DNA of 20,639 nt, from positions 1-20,639 of the forward strand of contig JAHFDU010000021.1 of the NCBI GenBank assembly GCA_023248835.1, read 5' to 3'. Below, piece by piece: positions 7,260 to 15,275 of this stretch. Position numbers and translations under genes: made by a program. The stretch comes from Myxococcales bacterium. GTDB lineage: Bacteria; Myxococcota_A; Polyangia; Palsa-1104. Under the pieces are notes generated by a model, which worked only from the letters and a program-made list of their open reading frames with translations, searched no databases and was not told the origin of the DNA. Numbering within the stretch: position 1 is the stretch's first letter; every line of letters begins with the position of its first letter.

Positions 7260-8638
7260 ACGAGCGAGCAAAGTTACTCATCTGCGAAGATGATCGAGTC
7301 GCACGCGAGCTGCTAGAGGAAATTTTGCGCGGCGAAAATCATGAAGTGGAAGCGGTCTCCTCGGGAAGCGCGGCGATTTCTCGAGTGAACGGAAACTACG
7401 ATCTGCTGATCTCCGACGTGCAGCTTGGCGATGGTCCAGGCGGCATGGAGGTGTTGCAAGTTTTTCGGAAAGGTGCGCCGCAGACTCCAGTGATCTTGAT
7501 CACAGCATTCGGAGATGTGACGGGCGCCATGGCGGCAATACAAAAGGGCGCGTATGACTATGTGTCGAAGCCCTTCAATGTTGACGAACTTTCACTCACC
7601 GTCGGTCGCGCGCTCGAGCGTTCACGCTTGGTTGAAGAGAACCGCGCGCTACGCAAGCCCAAGGGAGATCGGATCGAGAACATCGTCGGACGTTCTGCAG
7701 GAATGCTCGACGTCTACAAGATGGTGGCACGAGTGGCACCGACGCAGTCGACGGTGTTGGTGGTGGGCGAGTCGGGCACCGGCAAGGAGTTGGTGGCGCG
7801 CGCCATCCATACCCATTCGACGCGAGCCCAAGGCCCTTTCGTCGCCGTCAATTGCACGGCGCTTACTGAGTCGCTGCTCGAGAGCGAACTCTTCGGTCAC
7901 GCCAAGGGCGCATTTACCGGTGCGGTGGCGAGCAAGCGCGGCCTGTTCGAAGAAGCGCAGGGCGGCACGCTGTTTCTCGACGAGATCGGCGACGTCGGCC
8001 AGAAGATGCAAGCGCAGTTGCTGCGCGTCTTGCAAGAGGGTGAAATTCGCCGCGTTGGCGGCAGCGAAGCGGTCAACATCGATGTTCGCGTCGTCGCTGC
8101 CACTCACCGCGATCTGGAAGAGGAGGTCAAGGCCGGACGCTTTCGCGAGGACCTCTACTTTCGCATCAATGTCGTCACCATCCGCCTGCCACCGTTGCGC
8201 GAGCGCCCAAGCGACATTCCGATTTTGGTCGATCATTTTCTCGCCAAGTACGCCGCACGTGAGGGGAAAAGCGAATGCGGAGTGGTGCCGGACGCGCTCG
8301 CCGCACTCGAGCGTTACGCCTGGCCGGGCAATGTGCGCGAACTTGAGAACGTCATCGAACGCTCGCTCGCACTGTCGAAAGACAACGTTCTTTTGCCCTC
8401 CGATTTGCCGCCGGAAATTTCTCGCTCAGGTGCCGCGATTTCTGCGCTCGGACCGAATCTCATCGAAGATCGCCCGACGCTGGGAGAGCTCGAGCGGCGC
8501 TACATTGAGCTGGTGCTTCGCGAAACTGGCGGCAACAAGAAACGCGCGGCGGAGCTGCTCGGCATCGATCGCCGCACGCTCTACCGCACACTCGAGCGCG
8601 ACGGCCGCGACGATGACAGCGACAACAACGAATCGTAA
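7256..8638 (+). CDS. NtrC-family sigma54-dependent response regulator
   Basis: 460 residues from ATG 7256, where the protein begins directly as a receiver domain (MNERAKLLICEDD). An upstream ATG at 7199 would add 19 repeat-encoded residues and is rejected. Receiver ~5-120: acidic E11/D12/D13, phosphorylation site D54 (LISDVQL), T83 and K105. Sigma54 AAA+ domain ~142-375: Walker A GESGTGKE (~171-178), the GAFTGA loop that contacts sigma54 (~218-223), Walker B GGTLFLDEIG (~236-245) and an arginine-finger region with FREDLYFR. C-terminal Fis-type helix-turn-helix ~410-450 (GGNKKRAAELLGIDRRTLYR). All motifs for a functional enhancer-binding activator are intact. It is probably phosphorylated by the adjacent kinase. 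I found no clear -24/-12 promoter in the window to name as a target. Confidence 0.95.
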   Translation: MNERAKLLICEDDRVARELLEEILRGENHEVEAVSSGSAAISRVNGNYDLLISDVQLGDGPGGMEVLQVFRKGAPQTPVILITAFGDVTGAMAAIQKGAYDYVSKPFNVDELSLTVGRALERSRLVEENRALRKPKGDRIENIVGRSAGMLDVYKMVARVAPTQSTVLVVGESGTGKELVARAIHTHSTRAQGPFVAVNCTALTESLLESELFGHAKGAFTGAVASKRGLFEEAQGGTLFLDEIGDVGQKMQAQLLRVLQEGEIRRVGGSEAVNIDVRVVAATHRDLEEEVKAGRFREDLYFRINVVTIRLPPLRERPSDIPILVDHFLAKYAAREGKSECGVVPDALAALERYAWPGNVRELENVIERSLALSKDNVLLPSDLPPEISRSGAAISALGPNLIEDRPTLGELERRYIELVLRETGGNKKRAAELLGIDRRTLYRTLERDGRDDDSDNNES

Positions 8639-8650
8639 TAGGAGCAGCCA

Positions 8651-10135
8651 ATGAAGACTTTCAGAGCGATCATTTTCTGTTTCGCCGGATCGGTTGCTGG
8701 CGCGCAAGAGACGCCGGTTGACCCCTACCCCCCACCCATCAAGCCGAGCGGCCGGCTCGTTCTGTCGACCAAAAACCGTGAGGCCGCGCAGGCGACCAAT
8801 GCCTGCGCAACCGCCTTAGAAGCCGGCGATCCAACCCGCGCCAAGGAAAAATGCGAAGAGGCGCTCAAGCATGATCCGCAGGTGGCGCTGACTCACCTTC
8901 ATATGGCACAAGCGCTCGCCGAACTTAACGACAACGCCGCCGCCCACGCCGAACTCAGCCGAGCCGGCGAACTGTCGGCGCACGCTTCGCATGGCGAAAG
9001 ACTATTCATCGACGCCTATCGGGCGCGGCGCGACGCCAAGATCAACGAGGCCGAACGGCTGTACGACGAGCTCTGCAGCACCTTGCCCGGCGAGCCACGG
9101 GCGCGATTGGCACGCGGCGATTTTTTTCTGGCGCGCGGGCAGATCGATCGCGCCATCGCCGATTTTCACTCCATCCCTGCGATCGCACCGCGTTTTGGCG
9201 TCGTCGATCGCTTCTTGGCCAAGGCGCTCACCGCCTCGGCACCGTCGGCAGCAGAAGAGGCGGTCGCGGTGGCCAAGCGTTACACCGCGGCGGCACCAAC
9301 GGAGGCTTCGGCCGAAGTTGCGGTGGGCTATGCAGAGCTGCGACGGGGCAACGCCGCCGAGGCGATCGCTGCCGCCAAACGCGCCCTCGAACGAGACGCC
9401 AAGAACATCTCCGCCGAACTGCTACTGGCCGACGCGCAGCTGTTTTCCAATCATGCCAAAGAGGCGCACCTGCTCTATCAAGCGATCGCACAAAGCAAAC
9501 TCGAGCCCGCACGCGAGCGCGCAACGTTGCACGAAGCGCATGCGCTCATCGCCGAAGGCAAGCTCGCCGCCGCCGAAAAACTACTCGGCGAAGCCGCCAA
9601 GGCAGCATCTCCCACTGCAGCGGCGCGTGCGCTGACCGAGCGGGCGCGGCTGGAACTCGATCGCAGCGCACTGTCCGACGCCGGGCAGTCGTTGCGTCAG
9701 GCGCGCGCTCTCGTCGACAAGAGTGAGTCGACCGCTTTTTTCGAGGATGAGCGGCTGTACACGCTCGGAGAGATCGAGTACGTGCGCGCCTTGGTGCTGG
9801 GCGCTACTGGAGAGACCGACTTGGCCAATCAGCGCGCGCAGGAGATGGGTTCACTGCTTCAGGCGCTCGGCGACAAGCACAGCGAGGCCAAAGTCACGGC
9901 GCTCGCCGGCTGGATCGCGGCCCGCAATGGCGACGACAAGATGGCGCTGCAGAAGCTTCCCGGCGCCGGTCGTCCAACGCAAAAGATGGCTTTCGCGCTG
10001 GCGCTGTATCGGGCCGGCGATGACAAGCAGGCGCGCACCATCATGGAAGAGCTTGCCCACCGTCTGCAAGACGACCTGGAGGGCGCGCTGACGCGACCGC
10101 GAGCGCTGGCGTGGCTAAAGAAACAGTCAAAGTAG
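8651..10135 (+). CDS. Exported TPR-repeat protein
   Basis: 494 residues from ATG 8651, with AGGAG (8641-8645) upstream, 12 nt after the regulator stop. A signal peptide is predicted at residues 1-18 (MKTFRAIIFCFAGSVAGA, then QE), followed by a short Pro-rich stretch (DPYPPPIKPSG). The rest is nearly all alpha-helical, alanine-rich tetratricopeptide repeats: ALEAGDPTRAKEKCEEALKH, LARGDFFLARGQIDRAIADF, GYAELRRGNAAEAIAAAKRA and others. No catalytic motif is visible. It is likely a periplasmic scaffold or protein-interaction module. Its position immediately after the kinase/regulator pair suggests co-transcription and perhaps an accessory role in the same signalling output; this is inferred from context only. 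Confidence 0.85.
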   Translation: MKTFRAIIFCFAGSVAGAQETPVDPYPPPIKPSGRLVLSTKNREAAQATNACATALEAGDPTRAKEKCEEALKHDPQVALTHLHMAQALAELNDNAAAHAELSRAGELSAHASHGERLFIDAYRARRDAKINEAERLYDELCSTLPGEPRARLARGDFFLARGQIDRAIADFHSIPAIAPRFGVVDRFLAKALTASAPSAAEEAVAVAKRYTAAAPTEASAEVAVGYAELRRGNAAEAIAAAKRALERDAKNISAELLLADAQLFSNHAKEAHLLYQAIAQSKLEPARERATLHEAHALIAEGKLAAAEKLLGEAAKAASPTAAARALTERARLELDRSALSDAGQSLRQARALVDKSESTAFFEDERLYTLGEIEYVRALVLGATGETDLANQRAQEMGSLLQALGDKHSEAKVTALAGWIAARNGDDKMALQKLPGAGRPTQKMAFALALYRAGDDKQARTIMEELAHRLQDDLEGALTRPRALAWLKKQSK

Positions 10136-10337
10136 TTCGTCGCGAACGTTCGACAAACGCGAGCAGGCCGAACGTACACACCAGGGTCATCGCCAATGGG
10201 CGAAGCGCAAGCCAATCCAGAGCTGTGCCGATCGTCGAGACCAAAGCCAGTCCAGATTCTTGTGGCCACGAATCTACTGGTACCGGTGCCGTGTCATGCT
10301 TGCTGAAGAAAGCGGGGTTGCTGGCGTAAAAACTCAA
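10041..10337 (-). CDS. Doubtful small membrane ORF downstream of the P450
   Basis: 98 codons from a TTG start at 10337 that overlaps the P450 stop (TTGA). The middle of the product is hydrophobic (GLALVSTIGTALDWLALRPL, then AMTLVCTFGLLAF followed by ERSRR), compatible with one or two membrane helices and a positive-inside end. The last ~32 codons run antisense over the end of the TPR gene and look like shadow sequence. There is no visible ribosome binding site and no recognisable family. It may be a genuine small protein coupled to the P450, or an artefact of high-GC DNA. It is the only candidate in the 198-base gap 10136-10333. Confidence 0.25.
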   Translation of the reverse strand: MSFYASNPAFFSKHDTAPVPVDSWPQESGLALVSTIGTALDWLALRPLAMTLVCTFGLLAFVERSRRTTLTVSLATPALAVASARPPGRLADGGQALP

Positions 10338-11662
10338 TGGATTAAGCGCATTTTGATCCCATTCTTGATGCGCAACGTCACCGCAGGCTCCGGTTCAACA
10401 ACCTGTTCTGGCAGCAATTCCAAATGAGTTTGTTGGTGTAGCATTGCCACTACGATCTGCATTTCCAATAGCGCGAATTCATTGCCAATGCATTGGCGAG
10501 GCCCCCCACCAAAAGGCACAAACGAAAAGGCGGGCAATGGGGAAAACCGATCGGGCAAAAAGCGATCGGGATCAAAGCCCTCCGGATCCGACCAGATATC
10601 GGAACGGTGGTGCGTGACATAAAAGCTCGGCATGACGATCGCGCCGGCCGGTAGCGCATGTTCGCCGAGCCGATCCGGCTGGGTGGCGCGGCGCCCGAGA
10701 AACCAGACCGGCGGATACAGCCGCATCGACTCACGCAAGACGCGACCGGTCAGCTGCAGCTGCGGCAGATCTTGCAGCGTGGGCGCGCGGGACGACAACC
10801 GTGCCACCTCCTGCGTAAGCGCGCGCCGTGTTTGCGGCTGTTTGCCGAGTAGAAAAAAGGTCCAGGCCAGCGCGTTGGCGGTGGTCTCGTGGCCAGCGAC
10901 GAGAAAAGTCTTGATCTCGTCCATGAGCTGGGCATCGCTCATCGTCTCACCGGTCTCGGCATCGCGCGCATTCATCAGAAACGAGAGCAGGTCACCGCGA
11001 TCGCCGCCGGATCGCCTGCGATCTTGAATGATGCGGCCGACCATCTCGTGCACGGTATGAAGCGCGCGGACAAAGCGTAGGTTGGCTGGAATCGGGACCG
11101 CGGTCGGGATGTAGTAGAGGATCGAACGCGTCTGGGCATTGATGTGATGCAGGACTACGTTCACCGCTTCGCTAAAGCGTCTGCTTTCAGTCTTCCAGTC
11201 GAGACCAAACAGCGCTTCGGTGAGAATGTCGAGCGTCAGCTCCATCATTTCCGCCAAGACATCGACCGTGCTGTGGCGTTGCCACTGCTTCAGACGCGCC
11301 GCAGTCGCGCCGGAAACGATCGCGGCGATCGCGGCCACCCGCTCGTGGTGAAACGCTGGCTGGGCAATGCGGCGCTGGCGCAACCAGGAGTCGCCGTCGT
11401 TGGTGAGAAGTCCTCGCCCAAACACCGGGGCCAACTTTTGCCAAACGCGCGTCTGTTTGGTGTAGTTCTTGCCGTTCTCTTGAAAGACGCGCTTGAGATC
11501 GCGTGGGTGGCTGATGAGGTAGAGCACCTCGGGCCCGAAACGAAAGCGCACCACGTCACCGTACTCGGAGTAGAGCGACATCAGAAAGTGCAAAGGGTCG
11601 CGCTGCATGTCTGGAAGGCTGCCGAGAAGTGGAAGTCCTTTGGGACCGGGAATGGTGGACAT
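10334..11662 (-). CDS. Cytochrome P450
   Basis: 442 residues from ATG 11662. The reading frame extends upstream to 11791, but that extension lacks P450 features and would overlap the divergent gene's start. The N-terminus MSTIPGPKGLPLLGS is the usual proline-rich hinge with no membrane anchor, so the enzyme is soluble. Diagnostic motifs: I-helix oxygen-activation AGHET (256-260), ExxR as ESMR (311-314), PERF-like DPDRF, and the heme loop FVPFGGGPRQCIG with the axial thiolate ligand C391. All essential residues are present. The overall pattern resembles bacterial class-I or CYP102/CYP110-like fatty-acid or terpenoid hydroxylases; the substrate is not predictable. No ferredoxin or reductase gene is adjacent, so electrons must come from partners encoded elsewhere. 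Confidence 0.95.
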   Translation of the reverse strand: MSTIPGPKGLPLLGSLPDMQRDPLHFLMSLYSEYGDVVRFRFGPEVLYLISHPRDLKRVFQENGKNYTKQTRVWQKLAPVFGRGLLTNDGDSWLRQRRIAQPAFHHERVAAIAAIVSGATAARLKQWQRHSTVDVLAEMMELTLDILTEALFGLDWKTESRRFSEAVNVVLHHINAQTRSILYYIPTAVPIPANLRFVRALHTVHEMVGRIIQDRRRSGGDRGDLLSFLMNARDAETGETMSDAQLMDEIKTFLVAGHETTANALAWTFFLLGKQPQTRRALTQEVARLSSRAPTLQDLPQLQLTGRVLRESMRLYPPVWFLGRRATQPDRLGEHALPAGAIVMPSFYVTHHRSDIWSDPEGFDPDRFLPDRFSPLPAFSFVPFGGGPRQCIGNEFALLEMQIVVAMLHQQTHLELLPEQVVEPEPAVTLRIKNGIKMRLIH

Positions 11663-11790
11663 GAATGCCGCATTTTTACATGGGCGGCAGCTCTCGAGAA
11701 GCCCCCTCAAATTGCGAGAGTCTTTTTTTTCCGAGTCCAAATTTTTTTCGCCGGGAATTTGGCAAAAGGGATTAGAATCTGGCGCCGACA
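11663..11790. promoter_or_regulatory. Divergent intergenic region between the P450 and the MJ0042-domain gene
   Basis: 128 bases that must hold the promoters of both divergent genes. It is clearly more AT-rich than the genes around it, with T-runs at about 11721-11729 and 11741-11748. A -10-like TAGAAT lies at 11773-11778 for the plus-strand gene, but no good -35 sits at the right spacing, so I do not claim a defined promoter. Confidence 0.35.
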
Positions 11791-13815
11791 ATGGATGTTC
11801 GCTGCCAGAAGTGTCAGACGGTTTACGAGTTCGACGACAGTACCGTCGGGCCCCATGGCGTCAACGTCAAGTGCACCCAGTGCGGCCATCTTTTCCGCGT
11901 CCGCCGCCGCGACGCGCCGCCACCAACGCCGAGCGAGCCCAGCTTCGACGCGGCAGTTCCGCGTTCGCGACGCCATGACACCCCGCGCGGCGTGGTGCCA
12001 CCGATAGAGGACGAAACCCGGACCGAAGGAACCTCGCCTGGCCCCGGCCGGACGCGAAATCCGGCGCAGGCACCGGGCCAGCAGGGCTGGCTGCTGCGCG
12101 TCGCCTCCGGCGAAGTGCATGACGTGCGCGACTGGGCGGAGCTGCAAAAGTGGATCGTCGAACGACGCGTCACCGCGGCGGATGAGATTTCTCGCTCTGG
12201 CGAAAACTGGCGACGGCTCGGCACCATCGGAGAGTTGCACGGCCTGTTCACCGACAGGCCAGGGTTGCCATCCGCTCCGCCACCAGAGCAAATCTCGCAT
12301 CACGCCACTCCACCGCCGCTGCCGAAAGCGCCGCCTCCTCGACTCGGACAGATGCCGCCGCTACACAACCCTCCGCTGCTAAGCGACGAGTCGATCGCGA
12401 CGCTCGATCCGGAAAGTCTCGAGCCGTTCGAAGCTCCGCGTCGTCGATTGCTGTGGGGGCTCGGTGCGGTGGGTGTCTTTCTCGTCGGCGCCGTAGGCCT
12501 CGGCGCCTGGCGCTACCAAGACGTTCATCGTTTTCTGTTCTCGCGCCCCCAAGAGGCGGCGAACGCGGCTGAGCTCGGTTGGCAAAGTTTTGCCAAAGAC
12601 ACCGAGGCCGACTATCGCGAGGCGGTAAAGCAGTTCAAACGCGCGCTCAAAGAGGACGATCGCAACCGCAGTGCGCTCGGCGGTCTGACCGAGGTGCACG
12701 CAACTTGGGCGTTTTATCTCGACCAAGCAGCGTGCGCAGGCATTGCGACCGCCGAGTCGGCAAAAACCCATTTGGCCTACGCGCAAACTTTTGCCGAACG
12801 CGCGCTTGCGCTTGGAGAGGCGGCAGAGACCAGGCGAGCGATTGCCGACTTGCGCCGAGTCGCTGGCGCCTCGCGCAGTGAAGTGCTGGCTGAGCTGCAG
12901 CGCACTAGAGAACCGGGCACGGCTGCAGACAACGACGCTGAGCTTTCGTTTCTGCGCGGCGCTTTGGCGTTGCGCGATGCTTTTCCCTGTCGGCGTGACG
13001 CAAACTCGCGTCCCGATCCGCAACTTGTTACCGAGGCAAAAATCAATCTCGGACGCGCCTTGGCTTTAAACGGTTTGCACCTGCGCGCCCAGTATCTGTT
13101 TGCCAAGTACTCCAGTGAAACCGGCGACCTCGTCGAGGGCAAGCGACTTGTCGAAGACATTCTTGCCAAGAGTCCGGGCCACACGCCCGCCCAAGACTTG
13201 CTTGCGCTTATCGACGACAAGATCGCACATCTGGCGCGGGATGGCGGCCAGGATGGTGCCACCGATGGGTCCACCGACGCCGGCGGTACTGCGACAACAG
13301 CGACGACCAAGCCCAATCCATCCGCTCCCAAGAATGGGCCACCCGGTGCTGCCGTCGAGGATCTGCTCGCCAAAGGCGACTACACCAAGCTGGTGCAGGC
13401 CGCCGACCGCGTGCTCGAGAGCGGCAAGACCGAAGCCGCGCGCAAACTCTACGAGCGTGCGCTACAGACCAAACCCGACGGCATCGAAGCGCAGTCGGGC
13501 CTCGGCTACTGTGACCTCGACAGTGAACGTTTCTTGGCCGCGGTCGATCGCTTCAAGCGGGTGCTCAGCGATGTGCCCAACTACGGCCCGGCGCTGATCG
13601 GCTTGGCTGAGTCGTACAAGGTGCGCGGACAAAAAGCCCGCTCTCTCGAGTACTACCAGCGCTACGTCGACGCGGTGCCAAGCGGCCCACGCGCCGAAAT
13701 GGCCAAGAAAAATATTCGCGAGCTGCAAAGCGAGGCGCCGGAATCCGAAAAGCCGCCAGCTCCGCCGCCACCACCGGAAGTAGAAGAGAAACCTGTTCCG
13801 CCAGGGGCCGAATAG
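11791..13815 (+). CDS. MJ0042 zinc-ribbon, GYF_2 and TPR membrane protein
   Basis: 674 residues from ATG 11791. Residues 1-38 are an MJ0042 zinc ribbon with C5/C8 and C28/C31 (MDVRCQKCQTVYEF, then VKCTQCGHLFRVRRR). Residues ~98-156 are a GYF_2-type domain (GWLLRVASGEVHDVRDWAEL, then WRRLGTIGEL). A proline-rich linker precedes one transmembrane helix at ~219-241. The C-terminal side is TPR-like in two blocks (~260-476 and ~527-647), separated by an Asp/Gly/Thr-rich linker and ending in a proline-rich tail. Zinc ribbon, GYF and TPR in one protein is a combination characteristic of Myxococcota and relatives. The topology is probably cytoplasmic zinc ribbon and GYF, periplasmic TPRs. It likely acts as a transmembrane scaffold; no enzyme motif is seen. 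Confidence 0.88.
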   Translation: MDVRCQKCQTVYEFDDSTVGPHGVNVKCTQCGHLFRVRRRDAPPPTPSEPSFDAAVPRSRRHDTPRGVVPPIEDETRTEGTSPGPGRTRNPAQAPGQQGWLLRVASGEVHDVRDWAELQKWIVERRVTAADEISRSGENWRRLGTIGELHGLFTDRPGLPSAPPPEQISHHATPPPLPKAPPPRLGQMPPLHNPPLLSDESIATLDPESLEPFEAPRRRLLWGLGAVGVFLVGAVGLGAWRYQDVHRFLFSRPQEAANAAELGWQSFAKDTEADYREAVKQFKRALKEDDRNRSALGGLTEVHATWAFYLDQAACAGIATAESAKTHLAYAQTFAERALALGEAAETRRAIADLRRVAGASRSEVLAELQRTREPGTAADNDAELSFLRGALALRDAFPCRRDANSRPDPQLVTEAKINLGRALALNGLHLRAQYLFAKYSSETGDLVEGKRLVEDILAKSPGHTPAQDLLALIDDKIAHLARDGGQDGATDGSTDAGGTATTATTKPNPSAPKNGPPGAAVEDLLAKGDYTKLVQAADRVLESGKTEAARKLYERALQTKPDGIEAQSGLGYCDLDSERFLAAVDRFKRVLSDVPNYGPALIGLAESYKVRGQKARSLEYYQRYVDAVPSGPRAEMAKKNIRELQSEAPESEKPPAPPPPPEVEEKPVPPGAE

Positions 13816-13826
13816 ACGCCCTGACC

Positions 13827-15275
13827 ATGAACGGGATTTCTCCAACAGAAAACACGACCAGACCGGAGATCGGCGCCTTCGTTCTCTCGCTCTTCGGCGT
13901 CATTTGCTTGCTGGTTGTCGCTTTCCACTTCGACGTCACTCAATTTGGTGACAGTTGCGCGGCCTGGCCAACGCTAGAGAATTCGTACGGCTTTATGGTG
14001 ATTTATCTTAGCGCGCTTTTTTTTCTTACCCTCGGCTGGATCCGGTTTTCCAAGATCGATCTCTCGCTGTGCCGCGTGTTGATATTGGGCGCGATTCTTC
14101 ACGCTATCGCGTTGGTGGCGCCGCCCTTCCTTTCTATCGACCCGCTCAACTACGCCGCCACCGCGCGCGCGGTCGGACACTTTCATCACAGCGCATTTGC
14201 GCCGATTCGCGAGGCGTTGCCGCCAGGCGACCAGTTTCTCGCCTTGATGCGAACCCAGGATCGTTGGCTCGGCACTGGGTACCTGCATGGCTTCGTCGCG
14301 ATTGCAGCACTGGTCGGGAAACTCGGCGGCGACAGACTCTGGCTGTACCTGCGCCTGTTCCAAGCCGTCGCTGCGTTGTCGATCGGCCTTAGCGCCGCGG
14401 CGATCGGCCGCGCCCGAGGCGCTCGGGCCGCCGCGGTGGTTTTGTTTTGCCCGCTACCGCTCATCGAAGGAACCATGAACGCGCACAACGATGCCTGGCT
14501 GATGTTGCCGCTGGCGCTGTGCGCGCTCTCGCTCGAGCGAAGGCGACCCGGACTCGGTTTCTTAGCACTGCTCTCCGGCTTATTGATCAAAGCCACGGGT
14601 GTGCTGTCGGCCGGGTTCTTCGCGTTCACCGCCATCTTTCGTCGGCTGCGCCCTCATCTCAACATCTATCGCGTGCTGCTCGTCGGCATTGGTGGATTTT
14701 TTGTGCTCGGGCTGGCGCTGTTTGCTTTGCGTCACAATCCAATCTGGTGGCGCTTGCTCTGGCAGGTGGTTGGCGATCCCGACGCGCTACCGCGCTGCAC
14801 CCGATCGCTTGAGTGTGTGCCGAGAGCGGTTCTTCATTTTGGTCTTCACCGTCCAATGATCGCTTGGGTTGTCGGCCTGGTTTTTCGTTTGGCGAGCGCG
14901 CTCTGGCTACTCTACGCTGCATGGCGAGCGGCGGGAGACGGAGAGCCGTTTCTCGCTTGGTTCGGCACAGCGTTGTTTGTTTTCTTGCTGTTTTTTCAGG
15001 CCGCGCTGTTCCCATGGTATCTGATGTCGGTAGTGGTGTTGTTGCCTTTCGCGTCCGATCGTTTTGCACTCGCGATGCGAGTCTTTTGCATCAGCTCGTT
15101 GTCCTGTTATCTGGTACGCATGCCGCTCAACTGCGAAAACTCCATGCTGTTTGTCGCCACCAAGGAGTTTCTGGAGATTCTGATCACCCAAGTGCCGCCG
15201 TTGTACGTGCTCGCTAGCGTCTGGCGCAACCAACGCAAGTCGCTCACTTCCGTCCCGTTGGCAACACCACCCTGA
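13827..15275 (+). CDS. Polytopic membrane protein, GT-C-like (mannosyltransferase-type) glycosyltransferase
   Basis: 482 residues from ATG 13827, 11 nt after the preceding stop and without a clear ribosome binding site. About ten or more hydrophobic helices span the whole length. The first large extracytoplasmic loop contains an acidic motif, SIDPLNYAATARAVG (D105), like the loop-1 aspartate of GT-C enzymes that use polyprenyl-phosphate sugars. The EGTMNAHNDAWLMLPLALCA segment followed by a GLLIKATG helix resembles DUF2029/MptB-type mannosyltransferases. It may transfer a sugar from a lipid-linked donor on the outer face of the membrane; substrate and product are unknown. Its last 32 bases overlap the convergent BMC-linked kinase gene (15244-15275). 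Confidence 0.7.
   Translation: MNGISPTENTTRPEIGAFVLSLFGVICLLVVAFHFDVTQFGDSCAAWPTLENSYGFMVIYLSALFFLTLGWIRFSKIDLSLCRVLILGAILHAIALVAPPFLSIDPLNYAATARAVGHFHHSAFAPIREALPPGDQFLALMRTQDRWLGTGYLHGFVAIAALVGKLGGDRLWLYLRLFQAVAALSIGLSAAAIGRARGARAAAVVLFCPLPLIEGTMNAHNDAWLMLPLALCALSLERRRPGLGFLALLSGLLIKATGVLSAGFFAFTAIFRRLRPHLNIYRVLLVGIGGFFVLGLALFALRHNPIWWRLLWQVVGDPDALPRCTRSLECVPRAVLHFGLHRPMIAWVVGLVFRLASALWLLYAAWRAAGDGEPFLAWFGTALFVFLLFFQAALFPWYLMSVVVLLPFASDRFALAMRVFCISSLSCYLVRMPLNCENSMLFVATKEFLEILITQVPPLYVLASVWRNQRKSLTSVPLATPP

Noticed and set aside
7720..7745. Possible sigma54 promoter (TGGCAC) near 7725
   Set aside because: It lies inside the regulator coding sequence and no TTGC box follows at the required spacing; other TGGCAC matches (for example near 1355) also fail the -12 element.
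11663..11791. N-terminal extension of the P450 to 11791
   Set aside because: The added 43 residues are unlike any P450 N-terminus and would overlap the divergent gene's start codon; MSTIPGPKGLP at 11662 is a normal beginning.
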